Below are positions 39,301 to 46,897 of a stretch of DNA of 64,000 bases, one piece after another; the first letter of the stretch is position 1, and each line of letters opens with the position of its first letter. A program made the position numbers and the translations under genes. The notes beneath the pieces were generated by a model. That model was not told where the DNA came from, did no database searches, and saw only the letters and a list, made by a program, of their open reading frames with translations. Source of the stretch: Chryseobacterium sp. MYb264. GTDB lineage: Bacteria > Bacteroidota > Bacteroidia > Flavobacteriales > Weeksellaceae. Location: positions 310,001-374,000 of the forward strand of contig NZ_CP142422.1 of assembly GCF_035974275.1 (NCBI RefSeq). Direction: 5' to 3'.

Positions 39301-39523
39301 AGAGATTAAATCTACTTGGAAGTATGATCCTGTAAAGTATAAAGAATTTGGTGGATTATCAGATAATTTAAAGGTTTTTTTAGAAAAAGAAAGTAATTTA
39401 GGAGAAGTTGGAGCAGCGTTTGAAACACCGTCAGGAAAAGTAGCAAAATATTTTGGCTTTACAAATGCCACGGTTAAAAAATCAGCAGATGGTAAAATAG
39501 TTGAGGTATATTTTATAAAATAA
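36338..39523 (+). CDS. TANFOR/FN3-type polymorphic-toxin precursor with unknown C-terminal toxin
   Basis: A 1061-aa secreted protein. Signal peptide to ~42 (AKAQ). Residues ~43-200 (YPVKLVPVVIPPYSLKIGDY) fit the TANFOR-type N-domain known from Bacteroidota surface proteins. A fibronectin III domain lies at ~315-390 (GRVELQWSIAGQPAGLYNVQ), a boundary module at ~458-520 and a charged linker at ~607-638. A variable tail follows. The last ~130 residues (IVVPKALQGKGILKEIFNQA, then FGGLSDNLKVFLEKES) are AT-rich in DNA and faintly GNAT-like (Q-G-K-G). Position and the following small AT-rich gene mark it as the toxin end. The toxin activity is not recognised. Confidence 0.65.
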   Translation: MMNMKMYFQRYKKNQQRWASYYSKLITLLLLTAYSVLPTAKAQQYPVKLVPVVIPPYSLKIGDYSTSSDNKLQLQVLMTDLLEPQHQTGIKFSLEAGLNAVPLARSNDFIVGMNPFMLYPGNSITLTNVDLRSLFELQNLSGINALQYSKPLSDGVYQFCFQAYDFYTKNNLSSKTCATVFLVQYDPPMLTLPQNAEKVQALSPYGGGPGVVFQWMPRQIAPNTKYIFTLKELWDQGQSPISGFLSSPALWTEETYAPTLYYGIDKTQLMPGKRYAWQVQAKSGNPVLGANPTDDNGVYKNNGLSEIFYFDYVENCAVPTLLMAKNVGRGRVELQWSIAGQPAGLYNVQYRKKGSTADWVTQQSYQASAIITGLEDKTEYEYRIGSVCGNVQTFNNNNPFENGNSGGNAYSYSSVQYFTTDADDKDNNYQCGIMPAIDIANKTPLNTQLGNNEVFTAGDFPVTVLSAQGSGVYTGTGYIEVPYLANTKLKVTFNNIKLNTDKKLIEGVVETTYDPTESNVYDGGIFDMLDQAVRDSEIRTNEAINQTFFYQNSFDVVMNNQTVINNIITPYITNLTNLGLINTSLKDQILAEQQKQKDILNGLDCPKKEGSKDEEDKGKNKEENKEQTNKPKGSDDDVRIIETECDKKLKDYQQSQIKLLALMKQAQQQAADKITSGQAFPPKYTDIGSAEPPKPITASRLREIQSHCEDGALGYWEAKGFVKVENNGNPFYYCRLGDEVFYHYKQPGDTYGYENYWFVDGNWYMEGTTQQCAGEAFNCFVVYDAVSKKYVLANLETGESSGEQAADFITWLFVRDMPLMIVGGSSGSIYEILVNGLGDPLISALNATDKITDEEALAAQVTLALSGNVKHLTPENLSKIKTVLTAKFKTITKRSGKNAKVIAEELKEEIVEIVGKSSEIDVSKLKLRNIMEGADDWVMVFYDDVNLGDVILSNGVTLELDIVVPKALQGKGILKEIFNQAIQKFNPLEIKSTWKYDPVKYKEFGGLSDNLKVFLEKESNLGEVGAAFETPSGKVAKYFGFTNATVKKSADGKIVEVYFIK

Positions 39524-39528
39524 ATAAT

Positions 39529-40038
39529 ATGAAAATAGTAATAATTTATAAAGATATTATTGTACCTGAAAGAGTTGTTATTGATTCTTACAAAAAAGAT
39601 ACAAATTTTTTTAATTTTCGGAAGATTATTAAAAATAATATTGAGCAGAAAAAACTCAATTTTAATAGTGAAACCTTATTAGATGATAATCAGGTGATAG
39701 ATTTAATTTTTTCTGAAATTATATTATCGGATTGTGAAGAGAATGTGTTGTTTGGTAACCATTTGAATATCAGGCAAATACATCTTATTGTTGAAAAACT
39801 TAAGGGTACAGCATATAAAAAATTATGTTTCAGATATTTTTATGTAAGTGAACAAAATCTGAGTTATGAATTAGTAAATAAGTTTTATATCAAAAATTAT
39901 AATGTATCATTAACTATAGAAAAGTATGAAGATATTGTAAGTCAGATACATAAAATGTTAAAAAAAATTAAAGAAATAAAAAAGATTAATAGTTCATCAA
40001 TTTTTTTAGAATGGGAAGAAATAGAATATAAAATATAA
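39529..40038 (+). CDS. Candidate immunity protein for the 36338 toxin
   Basis: A 169-aa protein, very AT-rich, 5 nt after the precursor stop. It has no signal peptide, so it is cytoplasmic. Lys/Ile/Asn-rich and helical at the end (IHKMLKKIKEIKKINSSSIF). No known immunity family recognised. Assignment rests on position, size and composition, the usual marks of polymorphic-toxin immunity genes. Confidence 0.5.
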   Translation: MKIVIIYKDIIVPERVVIDSYKKDTNFFNFRKIIKNNIEQKKLNFNSETLLDDNQVIDLIFSEIILSDCEENVLFGNHLNIRQIHLIVEKLKGTAYKKLCFRYFYVSEQNLSYELVNKFYIKNYNVSLTIEKYEDIVSQIHKMLKKIKEIKKINSSSIFLEWEEIEYKI

Positions 40039-40054
40039 AACTAATCTGGATTAA

Positions 40055-40090
40055 AAAGGCATTTTGCCAGCGAAGAAGTTCATTGAAATA
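40055..40090 (+). repeat. Cassette-boundary repeat, copy 1
   Basis: A ~36-bp sequence (AAAGGCATTTTGCCAGCGAAGAAG, shortened here: begins AAAGGCATTTTGCC, ends GTTCATTGAAATA). It recurs at 42897-42933 with one inserted G. The two copies bracket the orphan ADP-ribosyltransferase cassette and its immunity gene. Confidence 0.8.
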
Positions 40091-40166
40091 GAGAAAAAGA
40101 GATTTTCCGGTTACGGTATTATCAGCACAGGGTAGCGGAGTATATACGGGAACGGGATGGATTGAA

Positions 40167-42341
40167 GTGCCTTATTTAGCCGATACTAAAATTAAAGTAA
40201 GCTTTACCAATATTAAGCTTAATACCGATAAAAAACTGATTGAGGGTGTTCTTGAAACAACTTATGATCCTACAGAAAGTAATGTCATAAGTATTGGGGA
40301 TATATTAAATGACTTAGGCAATGTATTTACAGAGATTATAGGTGCTATAGACGATGCTATACATAATGGAGGAATGACTCAGGCAGAGTTTGATGCGCTG
40401 TATGCTGATATTAATACTTACACAGGACAAGGTGGAAGCACCGTTACAGATTTATATAATCAAGGGCTTGTAGACCCAGATTTGAAAGATCAAATAGATG
40501 ATAAAGAACAGGAAATAAAAAATCTTCTACAAAACCTAAATTGTACTAAAGAAGAAACTAAGGCTAAAGGAAGTAATGAAGATTTCAAGTTTGATGAGGA
40601 TTGTGTACAGAGACTTAAGGATTTGAAAGCACAACTTCAGGCACTGAAAGATTTAGTGAATAATGCTACTAAAAATGCTTGTATTTGGAATGTCGGTGAA
40701 CATGAGGGATTAAAAGGTAAAACATTCTATTTTCAGAAGAAAGTAGAAGATAAGATTTCATACAAACTGAAATCAGGTGATTTCCCATTATCATTTAATA
40801 GGTTTGGGAATGTTTATTCATTCAGCAGTAATGGACAAGTTTATTATCCTGAAGCTGGTACAGGCAAGTTTACTACAAAAGATGTTGTTAAATATTATGA
40901 TTTTGAAAGCGCGGGTACTCTTTTATCAGTAAACGTAACTGAAAGTGTAGAAGATAGAATTATCATAGACGACAAGGAAATCATTGCCATGAAAGATTGC
41001 GACCTGCAAGGTGACAAAGGCAAAGGACTTGGAAAAGGAACGCTATATACTAAAAACGTAGAAGGTAAATATAAAATCACTGTAACAGAAAACAACGGTA
41101 AAATTTCTTCTAAGTTTGAACTTACAGGACAAGGTGATTCTAAAACGGCGTCTCAAAAACAAAAAATAGAACAGCAGGTACAGACCCTGATGGATGAGAA
41201 GCTGAAAGAGCTTGAAGGTCTTACCAACAAAACTTCACAAGCTGTGAATACTTCAACAGAAGATGGAGGTGAGTTTTTTGTAAAACAGATGAACGGCAAA
41301 GAATGGCTCGAAACATTAGCCGACTTAGGGGATAATGTATGGGAAAATGCCACCATGCCTGAAAGCTATTGGAATAAGGATACAAATTACAGTAAATCTA
41401 ATATCCATATTCCGCCTACCTTTGCAGGAGTTGGTGATGGAGTAATTGGAGAGGTTACAGATTACCCTCAATTAATTAAATTAGGATATGATGTTTCTAC
41501 AAAGCAAGAAGTAAGAGATGGACTTTGGAAAGCAGTAAAAAATATTAATTTAGAAAGTATTAAAACTGCGGCTACAGGAGTTATTAAAACCAAGTGGGAT
41601 GCCTATGCCAATAGCCCGGGACATATTACTTACCATGAAATGGGTAAAGATGGCGTTACCGTTGTATCGATGGCTATGGGAGCAGGATTCTTTAAAAAAG
41701 GAGCAGATGGTTTAAAGGATGGGATTGAGGATACTGGAGAAAAATTTATTAAAAAGGAAGCTGGTAATATTGCTGAGAGTTTTAATGAATTATTAAAAAA
41801 TCCTAAATTTAAACAGATTTATGAGCCATTAGAGAATGGCAATATTGGTAGAAAATACATCACCCATAATGTAACTTCAGCTGAAGAAGCATCTTTAAAA
41901 TTATTTACGCAAGATGATTATTATAATAATTTTAATAAAGCATTAACTGGAGAGATTCCTATGACAACTGAATACACAGAAATGAAAAAGCTAATGGAAT
42001 CTGCACAATCTAAATTACCTAAGTATAATGGTGTTGGATTTAGAGGTGCTGGTATTGCGGAATCAGCATTTGCTAAAAAACTTTCTGTTGGACAAGAGTT
42101 TGGTTTGGGAGGTAAATTTGTTTCTTCTTCTACCGAAAAGCATATTGCTGGTCAATTTGCAGCTGGAAGCAAAGGAGATGTTATTTGGGAAATAACCTCT
42201 AAAACAGGGACTGATTTAAGCGCGATTAATCCTAGTGAAGCAGAGGTATTATTTAAACCTTCTACAAAGTTTAAAGTTGTTGAAATTGTACAACATGATG
42301 AAATTCCAAGTATGACTAAATATAAAATAATTGAACTATGA
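40167..42341 (+). CDS. Orphan toxin module with C-terminal ADP-ribosyltransferase domain
   Basis: A 724-codon reading from GTG 40167. The frame is open back to 40092 but has no ATG or signal peptide, so it looks like the 3' part of a precursor gene. Positions 40099-40290 (DFPVTVLSAQGSGVYTGTGW, then LNTDKKLIEGVLETTYDPTE) duplicate the boundary module of the 36338 gene; everything after differs. The last ~100 residues are an ART domain of R-S-E type: R626 in FRGAG, S653-S655 in FVSSSTEKH and E691/E693 in PSEAEVLF. Such toxins ADP-ribosylate protein targets. Expression may need recombination into the full precursor. Confidence 0.75.
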   Translation: MPYLADTKIKVSFTNIKLNTDKKLIEGVLETTYDPTESNVISIGDILNDLGNVFTEIIGAIDDAIHNGGMTQAEFDALYADINTYTGQGGSTVTDLYNQGLVDPDLKDQIDDKEQEIKNLLQNLNCTKEETKAKGSNEDFKFDEDCVQRLKDLKAQLQALKDLVNNATKNACIWNVGEHEGLKGKTFYFQKKVEDKISYKLKSGDFPLSFNRFGNVYSFSSNGQVYYPEAGTGKFTTKDVVKYYDFESAGTLLSVNVTESVEDRIIIDDKEIIAMKDCDLQGDKGKGLGKGTLYTKNVEGKYKITVTENNGKISSKFELTGQGDSKTASQKQKIEQQVQTLMDEKLKELEGLTNKTSQAVNTSTEDGGEFFVKQMNGKEWLETLADLGDNVWENATMPESYWNKDTNYSKSNIHIPPTFAGVGDGVIGEVTDYPQLIKLGYDVSTKQEVRDGLWKAVKNINLESIKTAATGVIKTKWDAYANSPGHITYHEMGKDGVTVVSMAMGAGFFKKGADGLKDGIEDTGEKFIKKEAGNIAESFNELLKNPKFKQIYEPLENGNIGRKYITHNVTSAEEASLKLFTQDDYYNNFNKALTGEIPMTTEYTEMKKLMESAQSKLPKYNGVGFRGAGIAESAFAKKLSVGQEFGLGGKFVSSSTEKHIAGQFAAGSKGDVIWEITSKTGTDLSAINPSEAEVLFKPSTKFKVVEIVQHDEIPSMTKYKIIEL

Positions 42342-42862
42342 GTTTTTTAGAAGAAATATCGAATATTTATAGATATAAAGATGATTATATATTAATTGAT
42401 AGAGAAGAATCTTCAAATATTGCGGACGAAAATCAAATATTATATGATTTAAAACGACAATTAGATTGGCAAGTGTTGAGTTTTGAGGAAAAGCATGAAA
42501 GACGTTTTCATCTATTGAGAAAATTAAAAATGAGACTTACAGAAGATAATAAGGATATTTTTAAGCTTGAAGAATTAATTATTGAAATTCATAATACAAT
42601 AGATAAAATCTTTCATCAGCTTTCGCTTTTGCCAAGAAATATTTTTATTAGTTCAAAAACTACCAGATTAAAAGCAATGCTTTTTGTTGAAAAATATTTA
42701 ATAAATGAAGTTGAAGAAGCTAAGAAGACAAGAAATTTTAATTTCACTCTTTTAATGGAAATATTATTAGAATGTTCAAATGATTTGGAATATAAGGAAA
42801 TTGACTTATATATTATGATTGATCTACTTCAAAAGAAACAGAATTATCTTATAAATAATTAA
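42338..42862 (+). CDS. Candidate immunity protein for the ART toxin
   Basis: A 174-aa cytoplasmic, helical, AT-rich protein whose ATG overlaps the ART module stop by 4 nt (ATGA), so it is translationally coupled. SLLPRNIFISSKTTRLKAML and EEAKKTRNFNFTLLMEILLE are amphipathic helices. No family recognised. Coupling to a toxin gene is the main evidence. Confidence 0.6.
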   Translation: MSFLEEISNIYRYKDDYILIDREESSNIADENQILYDLKRQLDWQVLSFEEKHERRFHLLRKLKMRLTEDNKDIFKLEELIIEIHNTIDKIFHQLSLLPRNIFISSKTTRLKAMLFVEKYLINEVEEAKKTRNFNFTLLMEILLECSNDLEYKEIDLYIMIDLLQKKQNYLINN

Positions 42863-42896
42863 CTTTTTTTTTATAAAAATAAAACATACGAAAATG

Positions 42897-42933
42897 AAAG
42901 GCAGTTTTGCCAGCGAAGAAGTTCATTGAAATA
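42897..42933 (+). repeat. Cassette-boundary repeat, copy 2
   Basis: Second copy of the ~36-bp boundary sequence (begins AAAGGCAGTTTTGCC, ends GTTCATTGAAATA), placed between an immunity gene and the next cassette remnant, as is copy 1. Confidence 0.8.
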
Positions 42934-42952
42934 TTTGTTCATTTAAAAATAA

Positions 42953-43171
42953 CTGACATTATTTGAAAATACAATCTTTTATGAAACAAATTATTATAAA
43001 ACAGATGTGTTATCAAGTTCATTTATAGGTACAACCTTTATAAGATGTAATTTTATTTATTTTGACATTTCAAGTAATACTTTAAAAAATTGTCGAATTA
43101 TTGATTGTAATACAGAGGGATTAATATTTTCTCCTAATACTTTTATCAAGAGCAATTTTATATTAGATTAA
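42953..43171 (+). pseudogene. Startless remnant, pentapeptide-repeat-like
   Basis: The frame is open for 72 codons after an in-frame TAA, with no start codon. The residues include VLSSSFIGTTFIRCNFIYFD and LKNCRIIDCNTEGLIFSP, where every fifth residue tends to be F/L/C, like pentapeptide repeats. Probably the 3' end of a lost toxin or immunity gene that follows boundary repeat 2. Confidence 0.4.
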
Positions 43172-43199
43172 AATAATGAGAAAATTTTCAAAAGAATAA

Positions 43200-43325
43200 A
43201 ATCGGGAAAAATATGATACTCTTAGAAAGGTTGGTAGATGGGAATTTAAATTTTCAACATCAAGACAAACGGGACAATTACCACCACTTATTCATGCACA
43301 ACCAAAAAAGATTATGTTATGGTAG
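43200..43325 (+). pseudogene. C-terminal remnant of a toxin module
   Basis: 41 open codons without a start: KYDTLRKVGRWEFKFSTSRQ, then TGQLPPLIHAQPKKIMLW and stop. The stop overlaps the next ATG by 7 nt, the same toxin-immunity junction style as the ART pair. It is likely the tail of a displaced toxin whose immunity gene was kept. Confidence 0.45.
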
Positions 43326-43720
43326 AAATAGAAATAAAAATAAAAATGCCATTCAATTTAAGTATAAACATTACGGAAATAGATGATTATTTGCCATCAT
43401 TTAAAGTGAAAATGATTTATGAAAGTGAAGGGAATAATTTTAAATTTAATAATGAAATTGAATTCTGGATTGAGTGTAAACAATGGGATATTTTTCTTAA
43501 TCAATTGAATAAAAAAGAAAAGGATATTGAATTAATTGACATAAATAATATTACCAGATTTAAATTTCAATCAATTGACAAAGATTATTTGATAACAATC
43601 AACAGCTCTATAAGGACAATGGAAATCAATAATATGATTAATATTTTTGAGTATAAGGTTGAGGATGAACTTTTTGAACAAATAATTAATGGCTTTAAAA
43701 AATTTCCTAAATGGTGGTAA
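43319..43720 (+). CDS. Candidate immunity protein, retained
   Basis: A 133-aa cytoplasmic protein with alternating beta pattern (MVEIEIKIKMPFNLSINITE), very AT-rich. It overlaps the preceding toxin remnant by 7 nt, which suggests it was that toxin's immunity gene. No family recognised. Confidence 0.5.
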   Translation: MVEIEIKIKMPFNLSINITEIDDYLPSFKVKMIYESEGNNFKFNNEIEFWIECKQWDIFLNQLNKKEKDIELIDINNITRFKFQSIDKDYLITINSSIRTMEINNMINIFEYKVEDELFEQIINGFKKFPKWW

Positions 43721-43836
43721 GGGTATGAAAAATAATTTTTAATTATCAAATTATTTCATGAAAATAATAAATTTTTTATTGTTTATGTAGCATTGAAACA
43801 AACTTGATTAACAAAATCTGATGTAATTTATAAATA

Positions 43837-44445
43837 ATGAAGAAGAATATATTTATAGAATATTATCCCTCGCAGGATAGAAAAAGGTTGTGTGAAATAG
43901 TAGGAAATGAGATAAAAGATATTATAAAGATATCATATGAGTCATATGATGAGTTTTTAAATGATTGGGATGATTATCATGAATATCAGAATAAATTTTC
44001 TTTTTTTAAATATTCATATGGATGTGTTTTATTACGATTTTCGAATGAACTAGAATATTTATTTTATTCTGCAGATGAACAAAATTCTGTTATGCTTTTA
44101 TGTCAGAGAGATGCAATGAACGTTAATCCTTACTATGTTTTAAATAAAGAAGTTAATTCAGAAATCAAAATGATTTTTTCTGTTAAGGAAGATAGAGATT
44201 TATACTTTAATCGCTTTATTAATAGAAAAATAAAAAAAATTAACATTTTAACTAAAAATAACCTTAATTCAAAAGAAGAAGACCTTCCGAGCAATATGGG
44301 AATAGAGTTACTTTTTGAGAATATGAATGAAAGTTTAATATTAAGTCATCATTTGGATGAAAATAAGAGTTTCGTTTTTAGTATTTTAGAGGGAAATGAT
44401 ATAAAAGATGATAAACAAATATTTGTAAAAGATGAAATAGAATAA
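43837..44445 (+). CDS. Candidate immunity protein
   Basis: A 202-aa acidic cytoplasmic protein without signal peptide (MKKNIFIEYYPSQDRKRLCE). DEFLNDWDDYHEYQNKF gives a strongly acidic patch that could mimic nucleic acid or block a basic toxin. It is 5 nt before the next small gene. AT-rich like its neighbours. No family recognised. Confidence 0.45.
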   Translation: MKKNIFIEYYPSQDRKRLCEIVGNEIKDIIKISYESYDEFLNDWDDYHEYQNKFSFFKYSYGCVLLRFSNELEYLFYSADEQNSVMLLCQRDAMNVNPYYVLNKEVNSEIKMIFSVKEDRDLYFNRFINRKIKKINILTKNNLNSKEEDLPSNMGIELLFENMNESLILSHHLDENKSFVFSILEGNDIKDDKQIFVKDEIE

Positions 44446-44450
44446 TAATT

Positions 44451-44861
44451 ATGAGCAGAACTGCATCAATTGAAATATTTTACAATAACAATATTGATTT
44501 TGTTTGCTTTATAGATAAGCTAATTTCCTCTGAATGGAGTTGTAACGATTATGGAAAAATTAGATATATAATTGGCGAGGATTTTGAGTGGGAAAGTGAC
44601 ATTTTAGAAAATTTCAAAGATGTTATTAATAAGATGGAAGCTGAATATTTCAAAGATAAAATAGTGGCTATTAATTTTTTATATAAAAATAGTATAGGTG
44701 GTAATTTCATTTTTTTTAATAGAAATGAAGTTGTTTTGAACTTAAATATTAATCGCAAAACTTTAATTAATGGAGTGAATACAGATTTTTCATTTTACAT
44801 AAAAGCTTTAAATAATATATTAACAACTGATTGTTATATAAATTGTATTGAAATACCATAA
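44451..44861 (+). CDS. Candidate immunity protein
   Basis: A 136-aa cytoplasmic protein (MSRTASIEIFYNNNIDFVCF; then DCYINCIEIP at the end), AT-rich, 5 nt after the preceding gene and directly before an ART toxin remnant. No family recognised. Assigned by context. Confidence 0.45.
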   Translation: MSRTASIEIFYNNNIDFVCFIDKLISSEWSCNDYGKIRYIIGEDFEWESDILENFKDVINKMEAEYFKDKIVAINFLYKNSIGGNFIFFNRNEVVLNLNINRKTLINGVNTDFSFYIKALNNILTTDCYINCIEIP

Positions 44862-44871
44862 TTGAAGACTT

Positions 44872-44980
44872 CACCTTTGAATAAAGCATTGCAGCTACTA
44901 TACCTATAACAGCAGAATATAATGAAATAAAGAAATTAATGAAATCCGTACAATCTAAATTATCAAAATATAATTGTTGA
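44872..44980 (+). pseudogene. Decayed second copy of the ART toxin
   Basis: After a one-base shift the frame reads IPITAEYNEIKKLMKSVQSK followed by LSKYN and a stop. This aligns with IPMTTEYTEMKKLMESAQSK, LPKYN just before the ART arginine of the intact module (about 41955-42030). The catalytic part is lost. The DNA also shares AATAAAGCATT upstream. Confidence 0.75.
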
Positions 44981-45139
44981 ATATAACCAAAGATATAGCT
45001 ATTGAAATCAAAATTATAGTAATACATTATAAATATTTTGCTACATAAAATTAAGTACTCTAACTATTAATTAATGGAATAAAATATTATAGACTAATAT
45101 TTTTAATCGAAAAATTACAAAAAACAAAAAACAAAAAAA

Positions 45140-46660
45140 ATGAAAAAAAGTTTAGTTGCACTACTGCTGAATATTGTTATATTTGGTTTTGCACAAAAGA
45201 AAAAGAGCACTCCGAAAATCAACTCTAATACTACAAATGTTTCATCTTCAATACCAACAACAAAAGAAGATGATTACTTACCTGTAAAATTTCTGCAAAC
45301 CTTTCCCACAAAACCTATTGATGCAAAATTACTGGCTGATTTGCGATCAAGAAACTTTGACCTTACAGTTAATGAACAAATTCCCATGGATGAAAATAAT
45401 ACTGGTTTTCAATATGACTATTTGATCAATTATAGAAATAAAAAAAAGATATTAATCTCACCCGATGGTAAAGAAGAGGAATTTCCAGACAATATAAATT
45501 TAATAGATGTATTTAAGGATGGTTCAAAAATAATTTCTGATAAATGTATTGAAAAATCAGAAGTTTCTCATTGCCAAAATGTAAGAATACTATCAAAAGA
45601 CGGAGCCATGAAACCTATTCCTTTCGAGTATAGTTATTTAGTTAACATGGGGGTTAATCACAAAAATCTAAATGAAAAATCCTTTACAATATTATTTAAT
45701 AATGCGACAAGCAATAAAAATATTATAGATGAAAAAGGAACAATACTATTGGCTAACGATGCAATAAATATAAATCTATTATTCCCGCCATACGCCTCTA
45801 TAGAAATATCAAGTGGTGTTAGTAAAATATTTAATCTTCTTGATAAAAAATTTGTTGACTTTGAAAACTTAAAATTCGATAAAGACTTACCTACGCACAA
45901 ATTATTCGTCATGACTAGAGCTTCCGATCGCAAATATATTCTTCTCGATCCAGTGACAAAAAAAATACTTTTTGAGGCAGAAGGAAATATAATGGAGATT
46001 GGTGAAAAAGAAGTTGCAAAAGATTTTTTTATGGTCTTAAAAGATGAAAATAAAAAGATAATAAACCGAAAAGGAGAAGTTGTTTTTGGAGACAATGTCT
46101 CTAACGTGAGATTAATGGAAAACGGGAATATATTAGCTACTGACAATGGTTTTAAACAAAATATTTATGATATTTTACAAAAAAAATATTTATATCCGCA
46201 GTTTTACAAAGAAATGGGAAAAATTGGAAATTTTTCATACGTGAAATTTGATAAGTTCTTTGAAATTTCAAACTTTTCCAATGGAGAAATAGTTTATACT
46301 GAAAAAGACAGAGTAGATCAGTATGGAAATTTAGGAAATTTAATTTATTTTAATAGAACAGTAGAAGGCGGATCTATGGCTGGAGTCTATGATATTTATA
46401 ATAAAGATAATATATTAATAGTAAAGGATAAAAAAGGTTTTAATAGAATGTCTGATGGTAATGACAATTATTTTACTGTTAGAAATATTAATGATTACAG
46501 CATTATAGATAGAGATGGGAAAATACTAATTTCTAATATGAATATACCAAACTATATACGATACAACAATAGTAAAAATATGTTTGAATTAACTAAAAAA
46601 CGAGAAGGATCGGCATATGAATGCTATAACCTTACAGGAAATAAAGTAGATTGTAAATAA
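45140..46660 (+). CDS. Secreted WG-repeat-like protein
   Basis: A 506-aa protein with signal peptide (SLVALLLNIVIFGFAQ) and then a Lys/Ser/Thr linker. The mature part alternates beta segments of the type x-D-x-x-G-x-I-L-x: IDEKGTILLANDAI, NRKGEVVFGDNVSN, IDRDGKILISNMNI. These look like WG-type repeats or a beta-propeller. No enzyme motif. It sits between the immunity set and the surface operon; whether it serves the toxin system is unknown. Confidence 0.6.
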   Translation: MKKSLVALLLNIVIFGFAQKKKSTPKINSNTTNVSSSIPTTKEDDYLPVKFLQTFPTKPIDAKLLADLRSRNFDLTVNEQIPMDENNTGFQYDYLINYRNKKKILISPDGKEEEFPDNINLIDVFKDGSKIISDKCIEKSEVSHCQNVRILSKDGAMKPIPFEYSYLVNMGVNHKNLNEKSFTILFNNATSNKNIIDEKGTILLANDAININLLFPPYASIEISSGVSKIFNLLDKKFVDFENLKFDKDLPTHKLFVMTRASDRKYILLDPVTKKILFEAEGNIMEIGEKEVAKDFFMVLKDENKKIINRKGEVVFGDNVSNVRLMENGNILATDNGFKQNIYDILQKKYLYPQFYKEMGKIGNFSYVKFDKFFEISNFSNGEIVYTEKDRVDQYGNLGNLIYFNRTVEGGSMAGVYDIYNKDNILIVKDKKGFNRMSDGNDNYFTVRNINDYSIIDRDGKILISNMNIPNYIRYNNSKNMFELTKKREGSAYECYNLTGNKVDCK

Positions 46661-46704
46661 AGTGGATATTGAACAAAAAATAAGGAGATTTAAATTTTTA
46701 CTAT

Positions 46705-46757
46705 TTAGTTCTTCGAACTAATTTTGCCCGCTGCGCAAAGTCTCCGGACTTTGAGCA
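46705..46757 (+). terminator. Two successive hairpins
   Basis: TTAGTTC-TTC-GAACTAA (46705-46721) is followed by TTTT, and AAAGTC-TCCG-GACTTT (46737-46752) is extended by TGC/GCA. They lie 45 nt after the stop at 46660. The first may terminate transcription. Confidence 0.45.
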
Positions 46758-46897
46758 ACAATGAAAAAAAATAATAAATGAAAGAAGGCTATACAGTAAA
46801 AGACCAGGAAAAACCACACTTTATAACTAAAATATCTTCCTGTTTTATTTGAAAAGCGGGAGTATTTAGATATAAAAACTGAATAACCGAAACACAT

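Noticed and set aside
31618..46660. Rhs or CdiA toxin system
   Set aside because: No YD repeats, no filamentous haemagglutinin repeats and no CdiB-type transporter; the precursor is TANFOR/FN3-like instead.
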